Below are positions 1-5,861 of a DNA stretch of 5,963 nucleotides, in pieces. The DNA is from Acidobacteriota bacterium. GTDB taxonomy: Bacteria; Acidobacteriota; Terriglobia; Terriglobales; Acidobacteriaceae. Within the stretch, counting starts at the first letter, position 1, and each line of letters starts with the position of its first letter. The position numbers and the translations under genes were made by a program. The stretch is taken from the NCBI GenBank assembly GCA_021851625.1, contig JAJZCX010000100.1, positions 1-5,963 of the forward strand. The letters run 5' to 3'. Below the pieces are notes generated by a model, which saw nothing but the letters and a program-made list of their open reading frames with translations, searched no databases and was not told the DNA's origin.

Positions 1-96
1 CTGCTGCTTCCTTTCCACCCCTGCTTACTTTCCATGTAAAAATTCTGCAAATATCCGCCCTCGCCCTGCATTTGCGGCACAATAGAGAGAGGGCCT

Positions 97-870
97 TTGC
101 CCGCAACATCGCTTTGGATTGGGGTTGCATCCATCTTGCAAAATACCGTTCCTCCGCCTCCGGCTTCTCTTTCGGCACAAGACTTCCTCCACAACGTGCG
201 CGCGCTGCGGCCCGCCTTGGCTGTCTTTGATTGCGATGGCACGCTCTGGTCCGGCGATGCCGGCTCCGGCTTCATGTTCTGGTCCATGGAGTCCGGCCTG
301 CTCTCGCGCGAGGCCAGCGATTGGATGGACGCGCGCTATCGCGCCTATCAGCGCGGCGAAGTCTCGGAGTTGGACATCTGCGGCGAGATGGTGCAAATCT
401 ATCGCGGCCTGCGCGAAGAAGAGTTGCGCGAAGCGGCGCTCACCTTCTACGGTCACTTCATCGCGCCGCGCATCTTCCCCACCATGCAGCAACTCTGCGC
501 AGAACTCAAAGCTGCGGGCACCACACTTTGGGCCGTCAGCTCCACCAGCAACTGGGTCATTGAAGCCGCCGTCATCCAGCACTTCGGCATCCCCGCTGGC
601 AACATTTTGACCGCCTGTGTCGCCGTACACGATGGCATCATCACCGATAAGCTGCTCGACGTGCCCACCGACGAAGGCAAAGCCGTGGCCCTCAAGCGCA
701 ACAACATCCCACATCCCGACGCCGTCTTCGGCAACTCCATCCACGACGCCGCCATGTTGGAGACAGCACAGCACCCCTTCGCCATCAACCCATCGGCTGC
801 CCTGCGCACACTGGCCGCGTCCAAAGGCTGGGCCATCTTTCAGCCAGAAGCTCCCGCGCACGCTGGATGA
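97..870 (+). CDS. HAD superfamily phosphatase, subfamily IB (SerB-like)
   Basis: Predicted cytoplasmic phosphomonoester hydrolase of the haloacid dehalogenase superfamily; the substrate is unknown. Over 257 residues the HAD motifs appear in order. Motif I is DCDGT at 45-49 (D45 nucleophile, D47 acid/base). Motif II is a Ser in VSSTS near 148-149. Motif III is a Lys at 195 (DEGK) or 200. Motif IV is GNSIHD at 212-217. The insert between motifs I and II (about 60-140) is helical, as in the SerB/HAD-IB cap. The usual first acidic residue of motif IV is Asn213 here, while D217 is kept. The start is TTG, chosen because AGAGAGG lies 4 nt upstream (86-92); the next in-frame alternative, TTG 136, has no such site. 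The stop overlaps the next start (ATGA), so the two genes are almost certainly co-translated. The fold is secure, the substrate is not. Confidence 0.88.
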   Translation: MPATSLWIGVASILQNTVPPPPASLSAQDFLHNVRALRPALAVFDCDGTLWSGDAGSGFMFWSMESGLLSREASDWMDARYRAYQRGEVSELDICGEMVQIYRGLREEELREAALTFYGHFIAPRIFPTMQQLCAELKAAGTTLWAVSSTSNWVIEAAVIQHFGIPAGNILTACVAVHDGIITDKLLDVPTDEGKAVALKRNNIPHPDAVFGNSIHDAAMLETAQHPFAINPSAALRTLAASKGWAIFQPEAPAHAG

Positions 871-1676
871 GCACCGCCCCGCCGCTGCTGCGCATCGCAT
901 CCCTGCAACCCAGCATCACGCTCACGTTGGAGCGGCTGGGCGCGCTCGATTCGCTCGTTGCCTGCACGCGCTATTGCCTTGCCGCGCTGCCGCAGCTTTC
1001 CGACAAGCAACTACCCATCATCGCGGACTCTTGGTCTGCATCGGCAGAAGAGATTCTTGCCACGCAGCCCAACTTAGTGCTGGCCTCGGTTCCTTATCGC
1101 ATGGAATCGCTGGCCGCAATTTTGAAGTCCGGCTGCCCCGTGCTCACGCTCGCTCCCCACACACTGGCCTACATCTTCCACGACATCCGCCTGCTCGCCT
1201 CACTGCTCAACACTCCCGACCGCGGCGAGCAACTCGTCGCCTCCATGCAGCAGGCGATCGAGGCCGTGCGCCAGCGCGCCGCACAATCCGCAAATCCGCC
1301 TCGCGTTTATTGTGAAGAATGGGGCAAGCCACTCATCGCATCGCAACCCTGGGTGCAGGAGTTGATCGCAGCCGCAGGCGGCATCTTCCTCGGCACGGCT
1401 GGCCAGCAAACCACTGCGGCGGCCATCGCCACCGCCGATCCCGACGTGCTGCTCTTCGCTTGGTGCGGCGCGGGCGACCGCGTACCGCTCGATCGTGTCA
1501 TTGCACAGCGCAACTGGCAACATCTACGCGCCGTGCAAACCCGCCGCGTCTTCTGCATCCCAGACGAGTACCTCAACACACCCGCGCACACGCTGCTAGA
1601 AGGCTTGGACTGCATCGCCACTGCACTGCACCCAGATCGATTCCCATCTCACCCACGCCTGCGCCAGCTTGCATAA
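867..1676 (+). CDS. BtuF-like helical-backbone substrate-binding protein (cobalamin-binding type)
   Basis: 269 residues matching the periplasmic-binding-protein type 2 family used by ABC importers of vitamin B12, haem and siderophores. Seen in the sequence: an N-terminal beta-alpha unit RIASLQPS...LERLGALDSLV (9-31); SAEEILATQPNLVLAS (59-74), the usual entry to the second strand; a long linking helix near 120-140; then VYCEEWGKPL (147-156), WVQELIAAAGG (162-172) and ADPDVLLFAWCG (190-201), which are typical second-lobe motifs of cobalamin-binding members. There is no signal peptide or lipobox: the protein begins directly at the first strand. It may therefore act in the cytoplasm, perhaps as a corrinoid- or metal-binding protein and not as a transporter receptor. 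ATG 867 overlaps the phosphatase stop by 4 bp and has no clear ribosome-binding site, which suggests translational coupling. No permease or ATPase gene lies in the window. The family is well supported; the ligand is inferred. Confidence 0.82.
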   Translation: MSTAPPLLRIASLQPSITLTLERLGALDSLVACTRYCLAALPQLSDKQLPIIADSWSASAEEILATQPNLVLASVPYRMESLAAILKSGCPVLTLAPHTLAYIFHDIRLLASLLNTPDRGEQLVASMQQAIEAVRQRAAQSANPPRVYCEEWGKPLIASQPWVQELIAAAGGIFLGTAGQQTTAAAIATADPDVLLFAWCGAGDRVPLDRVIAQRNWQHLRAVQTRRVFCIPDEYLNTPAHTLLEGLDCIATALHPDRFPSHPRLRQLA

Positions 1677-1798
1677 CTCATGAAAAATTCAATCTAGTTT
1701 TTGTTAGAAACAGTACCGACTCAATCCCATCCAAGTTCGAGCATTTTCCTATCCAGCGTTTACAACCGTTTGCATCTCGAACATCCACAATTTTTTAG

Positions 1799-1835
1799 TG
1801 CCCCATTCAAGCCTGCTTTTGGCTTGAGTGGGGCA
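1799..1835. repeat. 15-bp-stem palindrome, possible REP-like element
   Basis: The left arm TGCCCCATTCAAGCC (1799-1813) pairs with GGCTTGAGTGGGGCA (1821-1835) over 15 base pairs, with one G-U wobble (1806/1828) and a 7-nt loop TGCTTTT. The T-run lies before the hairpin on the + strand, and no T-run follows it on either strand, so it does not have the form of an intrinsic terminator. The G+C-rich palindrome alone between genes looks like a dispersed REP/BIME-type element. From memory, palindromes ending in TGGGGCA-type arms are common in acidobacterial intergenic DNA, but only one copy is present here, so this is inference. Confidence 0.6.
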
Positions 1836-1859
1836 AAGACTTGCACTTCCAAATTTTAT

Positions 1860-1887
1860 TTGCGATCACAAAAATCTATGTTATTCT
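1860..1887 (+). promoter_or_regulatory. Possible sigma70-type promoter for the secreted-protein gene
   Basis: TTGCGA (1860-1865) and TATTCT (1882-1887) are separated by 16 bp, each matching the consensus at 4 of 6 positions. Transcription would begin near 1894, giving a leader of about 45-50 nt before ATG 1938/1947. The site is weak and A+T-rich DNA yields such matches by chance. Confidence 0.25.
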
Positions 1888-1929
1888 TCCGCTGCTCCAA
1901 AAACACGCTTTTCATCTCGATTGAACGCT

Positions 1930-1937
1930 GAGGAAAG
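1930..1937 (+). promoter_or_regulatory. Shine-Dalgarno GAGGAAAG upstream of ATG 1938/1947
   Basis: GAGGAAAG is the only good ribosome-binding site near the 5' end of the secreted-protein gene. It abuts ATG 1938 and lies 9 nt before ATG 1947, so ATG 1947 is the better-spaced start. Both ATGs are in a frame that, with ten Cs at 1960-1969, leads to TAG at 2040-2042 and misses the signal-peptide frame by one base. Confidence 0.65.
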
Positions 1938-1959
1938 ATGGAAAACATGCGACAAATTA

Positions 1960-1969
1960 CCCCCCCCCC
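1960..1969 (+). repeat. Homopolymeric C10 tract at the gene's 5' end
   Basis: Ten consecutive C residues are followed at once by the short repeat ACGCACGCACACA (1970-1982). The tract lies between the best start codons (ATG 1938, 1947) and the signal-peptide codons. With nine Cs the ATG frame joins the 1987-3303 frame; with ten it ends at TAG 2040-2042. Tracts of this length are prone to slipped-strand mispairing and also to sequencing indels. Confidence 0.9.
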
Positions 1970-1986
1970 ACGCACGCACACATCGC

Positions 1987-3303
1987 TTGACTGTCAGGTC
2001 AGCCTGTGTAGTTGCATTCCTGCTGAGCATGGTCTTTTCTAGCACCATGTACGCGCAAAGACCCGCTGGAACGCACCATCCAGCAGGCATACCTGACAAC
2101 TATGTGATCACACCGTTTGGCTACTTCCATCCGTCTTGTGTCATCGGACTCGCCAAGGGTGATACGCAAATCGACAACGGGCATACCATCCAACACAAAG
2201 ATGGTAGTTTTACGGGCATTCCTGCCTGCGGCTATCCGCGCTACTCGCCCAAGGGAGAGAAGATTGCACCAGACGGCACCCAGCAAAATATACCCCAAAA
2301 TACACCGTCTATCGGCCATGCATGGATCGAAGATTACAGTGTCACCACAAACACCTCGTTCGGTATACTAGCTGCAACTTGGACTGTCCCGCAAACTCCG
2401 CTTTCCAACGATGACCAGATTCTGTATCTCTTTCCAGGACTGTGTGTGTATGGCTGTAGCTCAGCAGATCCACAGGAGACCATTCTTCAGCCTGTGCTGG
2501 GATGGAATGATCCTTACGCTAGGTTAGGCCCAGTTTGGAGTATTGCCAGTTGGAACTGCTGCTACGACGGTAACAATGTGTACAGCCAAGCAGTACCTGT
2601 TAACCCGGGTGACACCATCTTGGGAACTATCCAATCGACCTGTGGAGCGGGCACACTCTCCTGCTCTACTTGGAACATCAAGACCTACGATGAAACTACT
2701 GGTGGAAGCACCTCGTTAGATAGTACACCCAGTTATGGTCAAACTTTTAATTGGGCTTTCGCTGGTGTGCTTGAGGTCTATAATATCGCCCAGTGCAGCG
2801 ATTACCCTCCAAATGGTCAAATCAGTTTCTCCGGTGTATATCTAACTGATAACGGCTTCAATCAAATCTCAAATCCAGGCTGGACACTCGACCCATACTA
2901 CCCTGGCATGACTCCTCAATGCGGCTATGGGGGACAAACGGAAGCTACGCAGATTGCGCTCGACTACAGCCCGAATCCTCAGGCTTTAGCCCCGGCTTAC
3001 ACATCAAGTACAACCAGTGGCCCATCCGGCTGTGGTAACTCTGCATTTGGTTATAACAATCCATGCTATGAAACCTACACGGCTAGCGTCTCCGTGGCGC
3101 AGGGCGAAAACCTCTACATCAATGGAACGTTTGTGGGTGGAACGACCTACAATTATTCAAACACAGAGAATTGGGGTACGGGACAGTGCGCTCAGTTTGG
3201 AGATCAAGGCGAATTCTGCTGGGGATATGCAAATCCAGGCCCGCTTAACGCATATGCAACTGAGTCTGGATATTCGGAAAGCAGCATTGTCAACATTTAT
3301 TGA
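1987..3303 (+). CDS. Secreted cysteine-rich protein with eqolisin-like (glutamic peptidase-type) core
   Basis: Exported protein, possibly an acid peptidase of the eqolisin (G1) type or a concanavalin A-like relative. Residues are numbered from GTG 1828, the first in-frame start; subtract 53 to number from TTG 1987. A signal peptide ends at about 75-77 (RSACVVAFLLSMVFSS, then MYA-Q). A linker follows (78-160), then the core: LAATWTVPQTP (181-191), DQILYLFPG (196-204), ETILQPVLGW (217-226), WSIASW (237-242), VNPGDTILG (258-266) and FNWAFAGVLEVYN (307-319). This order matches eqolisins, in which a Gln and a Glu are catalytic; Q221 (codon 2488-2490) and E316 (2773-2775) are the candidates. A C-terminal module follows from about 391. 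Fourteen Cys after the signal peptide suggest disulfides. The start is uncertain: TTG 1987 is in frame but lacks a ribosome-binding site, and the true start is probably ATG 1947 with a nine-C tract. G+C content is lower than in the neighbours. Export is secure; peptidase activity is inferred. Confidence 0.72.
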   Translation: MTVRSACVVAFLLSMVFSSTMYAQRPAGTHHPAGIPDNYVITPFGYFHPSCVIGLAKGDTQIDNGHTIQHKDGSFTGIPACGYPRYSPKGEKIAPDGTQQNIPQNTPSIGHAWIEDYSVTTNTSFGILAATWTVPQTPLSNDDQILYLFPGLCVYGCSSADPQETILQPVLGWNDPYARLGPVWSIASWNCCYDGNNVYSQAVPVNPGDTILGTIQSTCGAGTLSCSTWNIKTYDETTGGSTSLDSTPSYGQTFNWAFAGVLEVYNIAQCSDYPPNGQISFSGVYLTDNGFNQISNPGWTLDPYYPGMTPQCGYGGQTEATQIALDYSPNPQALAPAYTSSTTSGPSGCGNSAFGYNNPCYETYTASVSVAQGENLYINGTFVGGTTYNYSNTENWGTGQCAQFGDQGEFCWGYANPGPLNAYATESGYSESSIVNIY

Positions 3304-3346
3304 TCGCAAAGACTGAGTTAGCGATAAAAGTTCTCAGGGAGGCTAC

Positions 3347-4006
3347 GTGAGAAAGAAATGGATATATCTTGCCTGTCTGCTGGCTGGCGCGGTGGTATGG
3401 AACGCCACCCCAGCCTACGCTCAGACCGACCTTGCGACCAGCATTGATGGATTCTTCAGTGGAAAGACCGAGTCAGGGACTCCACTGACTGGTAAAGATG
3501 TGCAGAGTCCTTCCGATTCCGCCGGAGGACTGCTGGAGGTGCGACATATCCACAATGCTCTGGTTGGCTTCGAGGCAGCCTACTCATATCACCGTGCGAA
3601 CCAAACGTATACCTATACCATCCCCGCCAACGCCCCTACAACACCTTGTACCTCATCCGGCTGTAACACCTTGCCAGTAACGACAGTGGTCTCGGCCAAT
3701 GCGCACACGATCGTCGGCGACTGGGTGCTCTCGCGAAAAAAGCGCAGTCTGCGGTATTTTGCCTTAGCGGGTGGAGGAGTCTTGTTCGTTGTGCCCAGCG
3801 GTGGCCAAATGTACACCGGCACCGCGACGGAATTCGTATTTGAATGCGGCATTGGACTGGATTGGGAACTAGCTTCGCATTTCGGGCTGCGGCTGCAAGA
3901 TCGAGCCAACATATATTCGGCACCGAACCTCAACACATTTTCTACGGCAACGGGAGACCTCACCTACACGCAGGAACCCGCGCTCGGTATCTACTACCGC
4001 TTCTAA
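3347..4006 (+). CDS. Predicted outer-membrane beta-barrel protein
   Basis: 219 residues, family not recognised in detail. A clear signal peptide (MRKKW, hydrophobic 7-18, cleavage after AYA at 23-25, mature start QTDLATS) targets it to the envelope. The rest alternates short amphipathic strands and turns (LLEVRHIH, VGFEAAYSYH, HTIVGDWVLS, RYFALAGGGVLFVV, FVFECGIGLDWEL, FGLRLQDRANIYS) and ends in LGIYYRF. The terminal Phe is the usual signal for BAM-assisted insertion into the outer membrane. The size fits a barrel of about 8 strands (OmpA/OmpW-like small porin or adhesin type). C101 and C106 could close a loop disulfide in the longest extracellular segment (about 90-115). The start is GTG with AGGGAGG 4 nt upstream (3336-3342); ATG 3358 is out of frame. 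It lies 43 bp after the secreted protein gene with no terminator between, so the two are probably co-transcribed. Confidence 0.75.
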   Translation: MRKKWIYLACLLAGAVVWNATPAYAQTDLATSIDGFFSGKTESGTPLTGKDVQSPSDSAGGLLEVRHIHNALVGFEAAYSYHRANQTYTYTIPANAPTTPCTSSGCNTLPVTTVVSANAHTIVGDWVLSRKKRSLRYFALAGGGVLFVVPSGGQMYTGTATEFVFECGIGLDWELASHFGLRLQDRANIYSAPNLNTFSTATGDLTYTQEPALGIYYRF

Positions 4007-4085
4007 GCGGGCGCGCGGCGCATTGTGCAAACTGGAACACTCCACCCTCGCGCAAAATCGAGGAAGGCTCTATTCTGGATGCAGC

Positions 4086-4529
4086 ATGAATCCGCGCGTT
4101 GTATCGATTCCACAAAAAAATCCAATCCAGCGCACCGTTCGCGCTGTGGTCGCCGCACTCATCTTGCGCGAGCAGCAGGTGCTCATTTGCCAGCGCAGGC
4201 CGGGGCAACCCATGGAGATGCAGTGGGAATTTCCCGGTGGCAAGATCGAGCCGGGAGAAACGCCGGAGCAGGCCATACACCGCGAATTGCAAGAGGAACT
4301 GGGCATTGAGGCCACCATCGGCCCCTGCGTGGCCACCGTGCGCCACAACTACCGCAACGGCGGTGCCGTGCACTTGCAATTCTTCACGGTACACGAGTAC
4401 CAAGGCACGCTGGAAAATAAAATCTTCAACGACGTTCGCTGGTCCAGCCTGCAAGACCTGCCCAGGTATGATTTTTTAGCTGCGGATAAAAAATTTGTTG
4501 TCGATCTGGCACAGGGGAAAATCCTGTAA
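4086..4529 (+). CDS. MutT-like Nudix hydrolase ((deoxy)nucleoside triphosphate pyrophosphohydrolase)
   Basis: Predicted cytoplasmic enzyme that cleaves a nucleotide substrate between alpha and beta phosphates, probably cleaning up oxidised or non-canonical (d)NTPs such as 8-oxo-dGTP. Over 147 residues the complete Nudix box GX5EX7REUXEEXGU is present at 52-74 (G52, E58, R66-E67, E70-E71, G73-I74), which supplies the metal-binding glutamates. QRRPGQPMEMQWEFPGGK (37-53) and the C-terminal DLPRYDFLAADKKFV (124-138) are typical of the MutT/NudG branch. ATG 4086 is preferred: it gives the normal family length and has a weak GGA 6 nt upstream. The frame is open back to TTG 4023, but the extra 21 residues do not resemble the family. 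It converges with the transporter gene, 12 bp between stop codons. Family certain; exact substrate not determined. Confidence 0.9.
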   Translation: MNPRVVSIPQKNPIQRTVRAVVAALILREQQVLICQRRPGQPMEMQWEFPGGKIEPGETPEQAIHRELQEELGIEATIGPCVATVRHNYRNGGAVHLQFFTVHEYQGTLENKIFNDVRWSSLQDLPRYDFLAADKKFVVDLAQGKIL

Positions 4530-4541
4530 GCCTTCCCACGA

Positions 4542-5792
4542 CTACGACCCGCTGCCCATCAGTTGCATTGCGACCATGGCCACCGTGAGTCCGATCACGA
4601 TAATCGCCGTAGCCCAAGCCAAGCCGTTGAACCATGGGCCGTTGATGTGCTTGCCCATCAATTCTTTTTTGTTAATCAGCCGCAGCATGAAGATCAAGAT
4701 CACCGGCAGCAAAACTCCGTTGAGCACCTGCGAAAGAATAATAAATTTCACCAGCGGAAAATGCGGCCACAGCACGATACCCGCTCCGGTGACAATCAGC
4801 AAGGTATAGAACCAGTAAAAAAACGGAGCTTCTTTGAAGCTCTTATCCAGCCCTGACTCAAGGCCCAACCCTTCGCAAACGGTATAGGCCGTGGAGAGCG
4901 GAAGAATAGAAGCGGCAAAGAGCGATGCGTTGAACAGTCCAGCAGCAAACAGGATGAAAGCGTATTGGCCGGCCAGAGGCTTCATCGCTTCGGCTGCGTC
5001 AGAGGGCACCTGAATCGATCCCAGCCCATGCACAAAGAGCGTGGCCGCGCAGGCCACCACGATGAACCACGCAACAATGTCCGTAAAGAAGGAGCCGACG
5101 ATCACGTCCAAGCGCGAGGCTCCATACTGGCGCACGGTGATTCCCTTTTCCACAATCGAGGATTGCAGATAAAACTGCATCCACGGCGCGATAGTGGTGC
5201 CGATGACGCCAATCGTCATGTACACATACGCGGAGCTACGCCAAACTGAGCGCGGCGGCATCTGCACCGTGGCCAGCCAAGCCGTGTGCCAGCTTGGCCC
5301 AGAGAGCACGCCCGCAATAATGTACGCAATATAAAAAACTGACGCGACCAGAAAAATCTTTTCAACGCCCTTGTAATCGCCTTTAACGACCAGCAGCCAG
5401 ACCAACAGCGCACACACGGGCACGGAGATGTACTTGCTGATGTGAAACAACTCCATGCTGCCCGCGATGCCAGAGAACTCCGTCATCACATTGCCGAAGT
5501 TCACAATCACCAGCAAAATCATGGTGAAAAATGTGATGCGCAGCCCAAACTCCTCGCGGATCAGATCGCTCAAACCCTTGCCGGTCACCGCGCCCATGCG
5601 CGCGCACATCTCCTGCACCACGATGAGCGCCAGCGTGATGGGAATCATTGTCCAGAGCAGGGTGTAGCCGAACTGCGCTCCGGCTTGCGAATAGGTGAGG
5701 ATGCCGCCCGCGTCGTTATCGACGTTGGCGGTGATGAAGCCCGGCCCAAGCACAGCCAGGAACAGCAATACACGGGTTCTCCAGCGCCGCAT
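4542..5792 (-). CDS. Nramp (SLC11)-family divalent metal transporter, divergent metal site
   Basis: Inner-membrane carrier of 416 residues with about 11 hydrophobic segments, the usual size and layout for Nramp proteins, which import Mn2+, Fe2+ or related ions. TM1 carries GPGFITANVDNDAGG (16-30). Aligned on GPxFI, D27 takes the place of the conserved metal-binding Asp of the DPGN motif, which here reads D-A-G-G. TM6 carries GTTIAPWMQFYLQS (198-211), aligned with G-TVMPHNLYLHS, so MPH reads A-P-W (202-204) and the metal-binding Met is Ala. VVQEMCARMGAVTGKGL (58-74) is the conserved TM2/loop region. Loss of the methionine is known in SLC11-related Mg2+ transporters (NRMT), so hard ions such as Mg2+ or Mn2+ are possible substrates. 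ATG 5792 is preceded by AGGTGAGG with 7-nt spacing. The gene ends 12 bp from the Nudix stop. Family certain; ion inferred. Confidence 0.9.
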   Translation of the reverse strand: MRRWRTRVLLFLAVLGPGFITANVDNDAGGILTYSQAGAQFGYTLLWTMIPITLALIVVQEMCARMGAVTGKGLSDLIREEFGLRITFFTMILLVIVNFGNVMTEFSGIAGSMELFHISKYISVPVCALLVWLLVVKGDYKGVEKIFLVASVFYIAYIIAGVLSGPSWHTAWLATVQMPPRSVWRSSAYVYMTIGVIGTTIAPWMQFYLQSSIVEKGITVRQYGASRLDVIVGSFFTDIVAWFIVVACAATLFVHGLGSIQVPSDAAEAMKPLAGQYAFILFAAGLFNASLFAASILPLSTAYTVCEGLGLESGLDKSFKEAPFFYWFYTLLIVTGAGIVLWPHFPLVKFIILSQVLNGVLLPVILIFMLRLINKKELMGKHINGPWFNGLAWATAIIVIGLTVAMVAMQLMGSGS

Positions 5793-5799
5793 CTCTTGG

Positions 5800-5807
5800 C
5801 CTCACCT
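5800..5807 (-). promoter_or_regulatory. Ribosome-binding site of the Nramp-family gene
   Basis: On the minus strand AGGTGAGG lies 7 nt before ATG 5792, an almost ideal Shine-Dalgarno position. It fixes this ATG as the start of the transporter. Confidence 0.7.
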
Positions 5808-5833
5808 ACCGTGCAATTTCAAACGATCGCTTG

Positions 5834-5861
5834 ATTATGTTGTTCAGCGAGTGCCGGACAA
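5834..5861 (-). promoter_or_regulatory. Candidate sigma70-type promoter of the Nramp-family gene
   Basis: On the minus strand TTGTCC (5856-5861, 4 of 6) and CATAAT (5834-5839, 5 of 6) are 16 bp apart. Transcription would begin near 5827, giving a leader of about 35 nt that ends in the good ribosome-binding site. A short near-palindrome around CGATCG (5824-5829) sits at the predicted start point and could be an operator, but it is too short to argue further. Confidence 0.4.

Larger units (their letters stand above)
1677..1937. other. 261-bp A+T-rich intergenic region
   Basis: No convincing gene lies here. The stretch is clearly richer in A and T than the coding DNA before it. It holds a T6 run (1791-1796), a long palindrome (1799-1835), a possible promoter (1860-1887) and the ribosome-binding site of the next gene (1930-1937). 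The frame of the downstream gene stays open back to GTG 1828, but that codon lies inside the palindrome arm and the intervening codons look non-coding. Confidence 0.7.

Noticed and set aside
1..35. Start of a divergent minus-strand gene at ATG 35.
   Set aside because: Only about 11 codons are visible, no ribosome-binding site precedes it and the residues match no family I know.
25..900. A 291-codon open frame on the minus strand opposite the phosphatase gene.
   Set aside because: It mirrors the codon pattern of the + strand gene, shows no recognisable motif and has no ribosome-binding site; high-G+C coding DNA often gives such antisense frames.
1680..1710. AAAAATTCAATCTAGTTTTT just after the binding-protein gene as an intrinsic terminator.
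   Set aside because: The only pairing is A-T, with no G+C stem, so a stable terminator hairpin is unlikely.
1828..1986. Starting the secreted-protein gene at GTG 1828 (491 residues) or TTG 1921.
   Set aside because: GTG 1828 lies inside the palindrome arm, no ribosome-binding site precedes either codon, and both put a long non-hydrophobic stretch before the signal peptide.
4023..4085. N-terminal extension of the Nudix protein from TTG 4023.
   Set aside because: The 21 extra residues are not family-like and ATG 4086 gives the normal length.
4511..4527. Hairpin ACAGGG-GAAAA-TCCTGT at the end of the Nudix gene as a terminator.
   Set aside because: The stem is only 6 bp with one wobble pair, lies inside the coding sequence and has no T-run after it on either strand.
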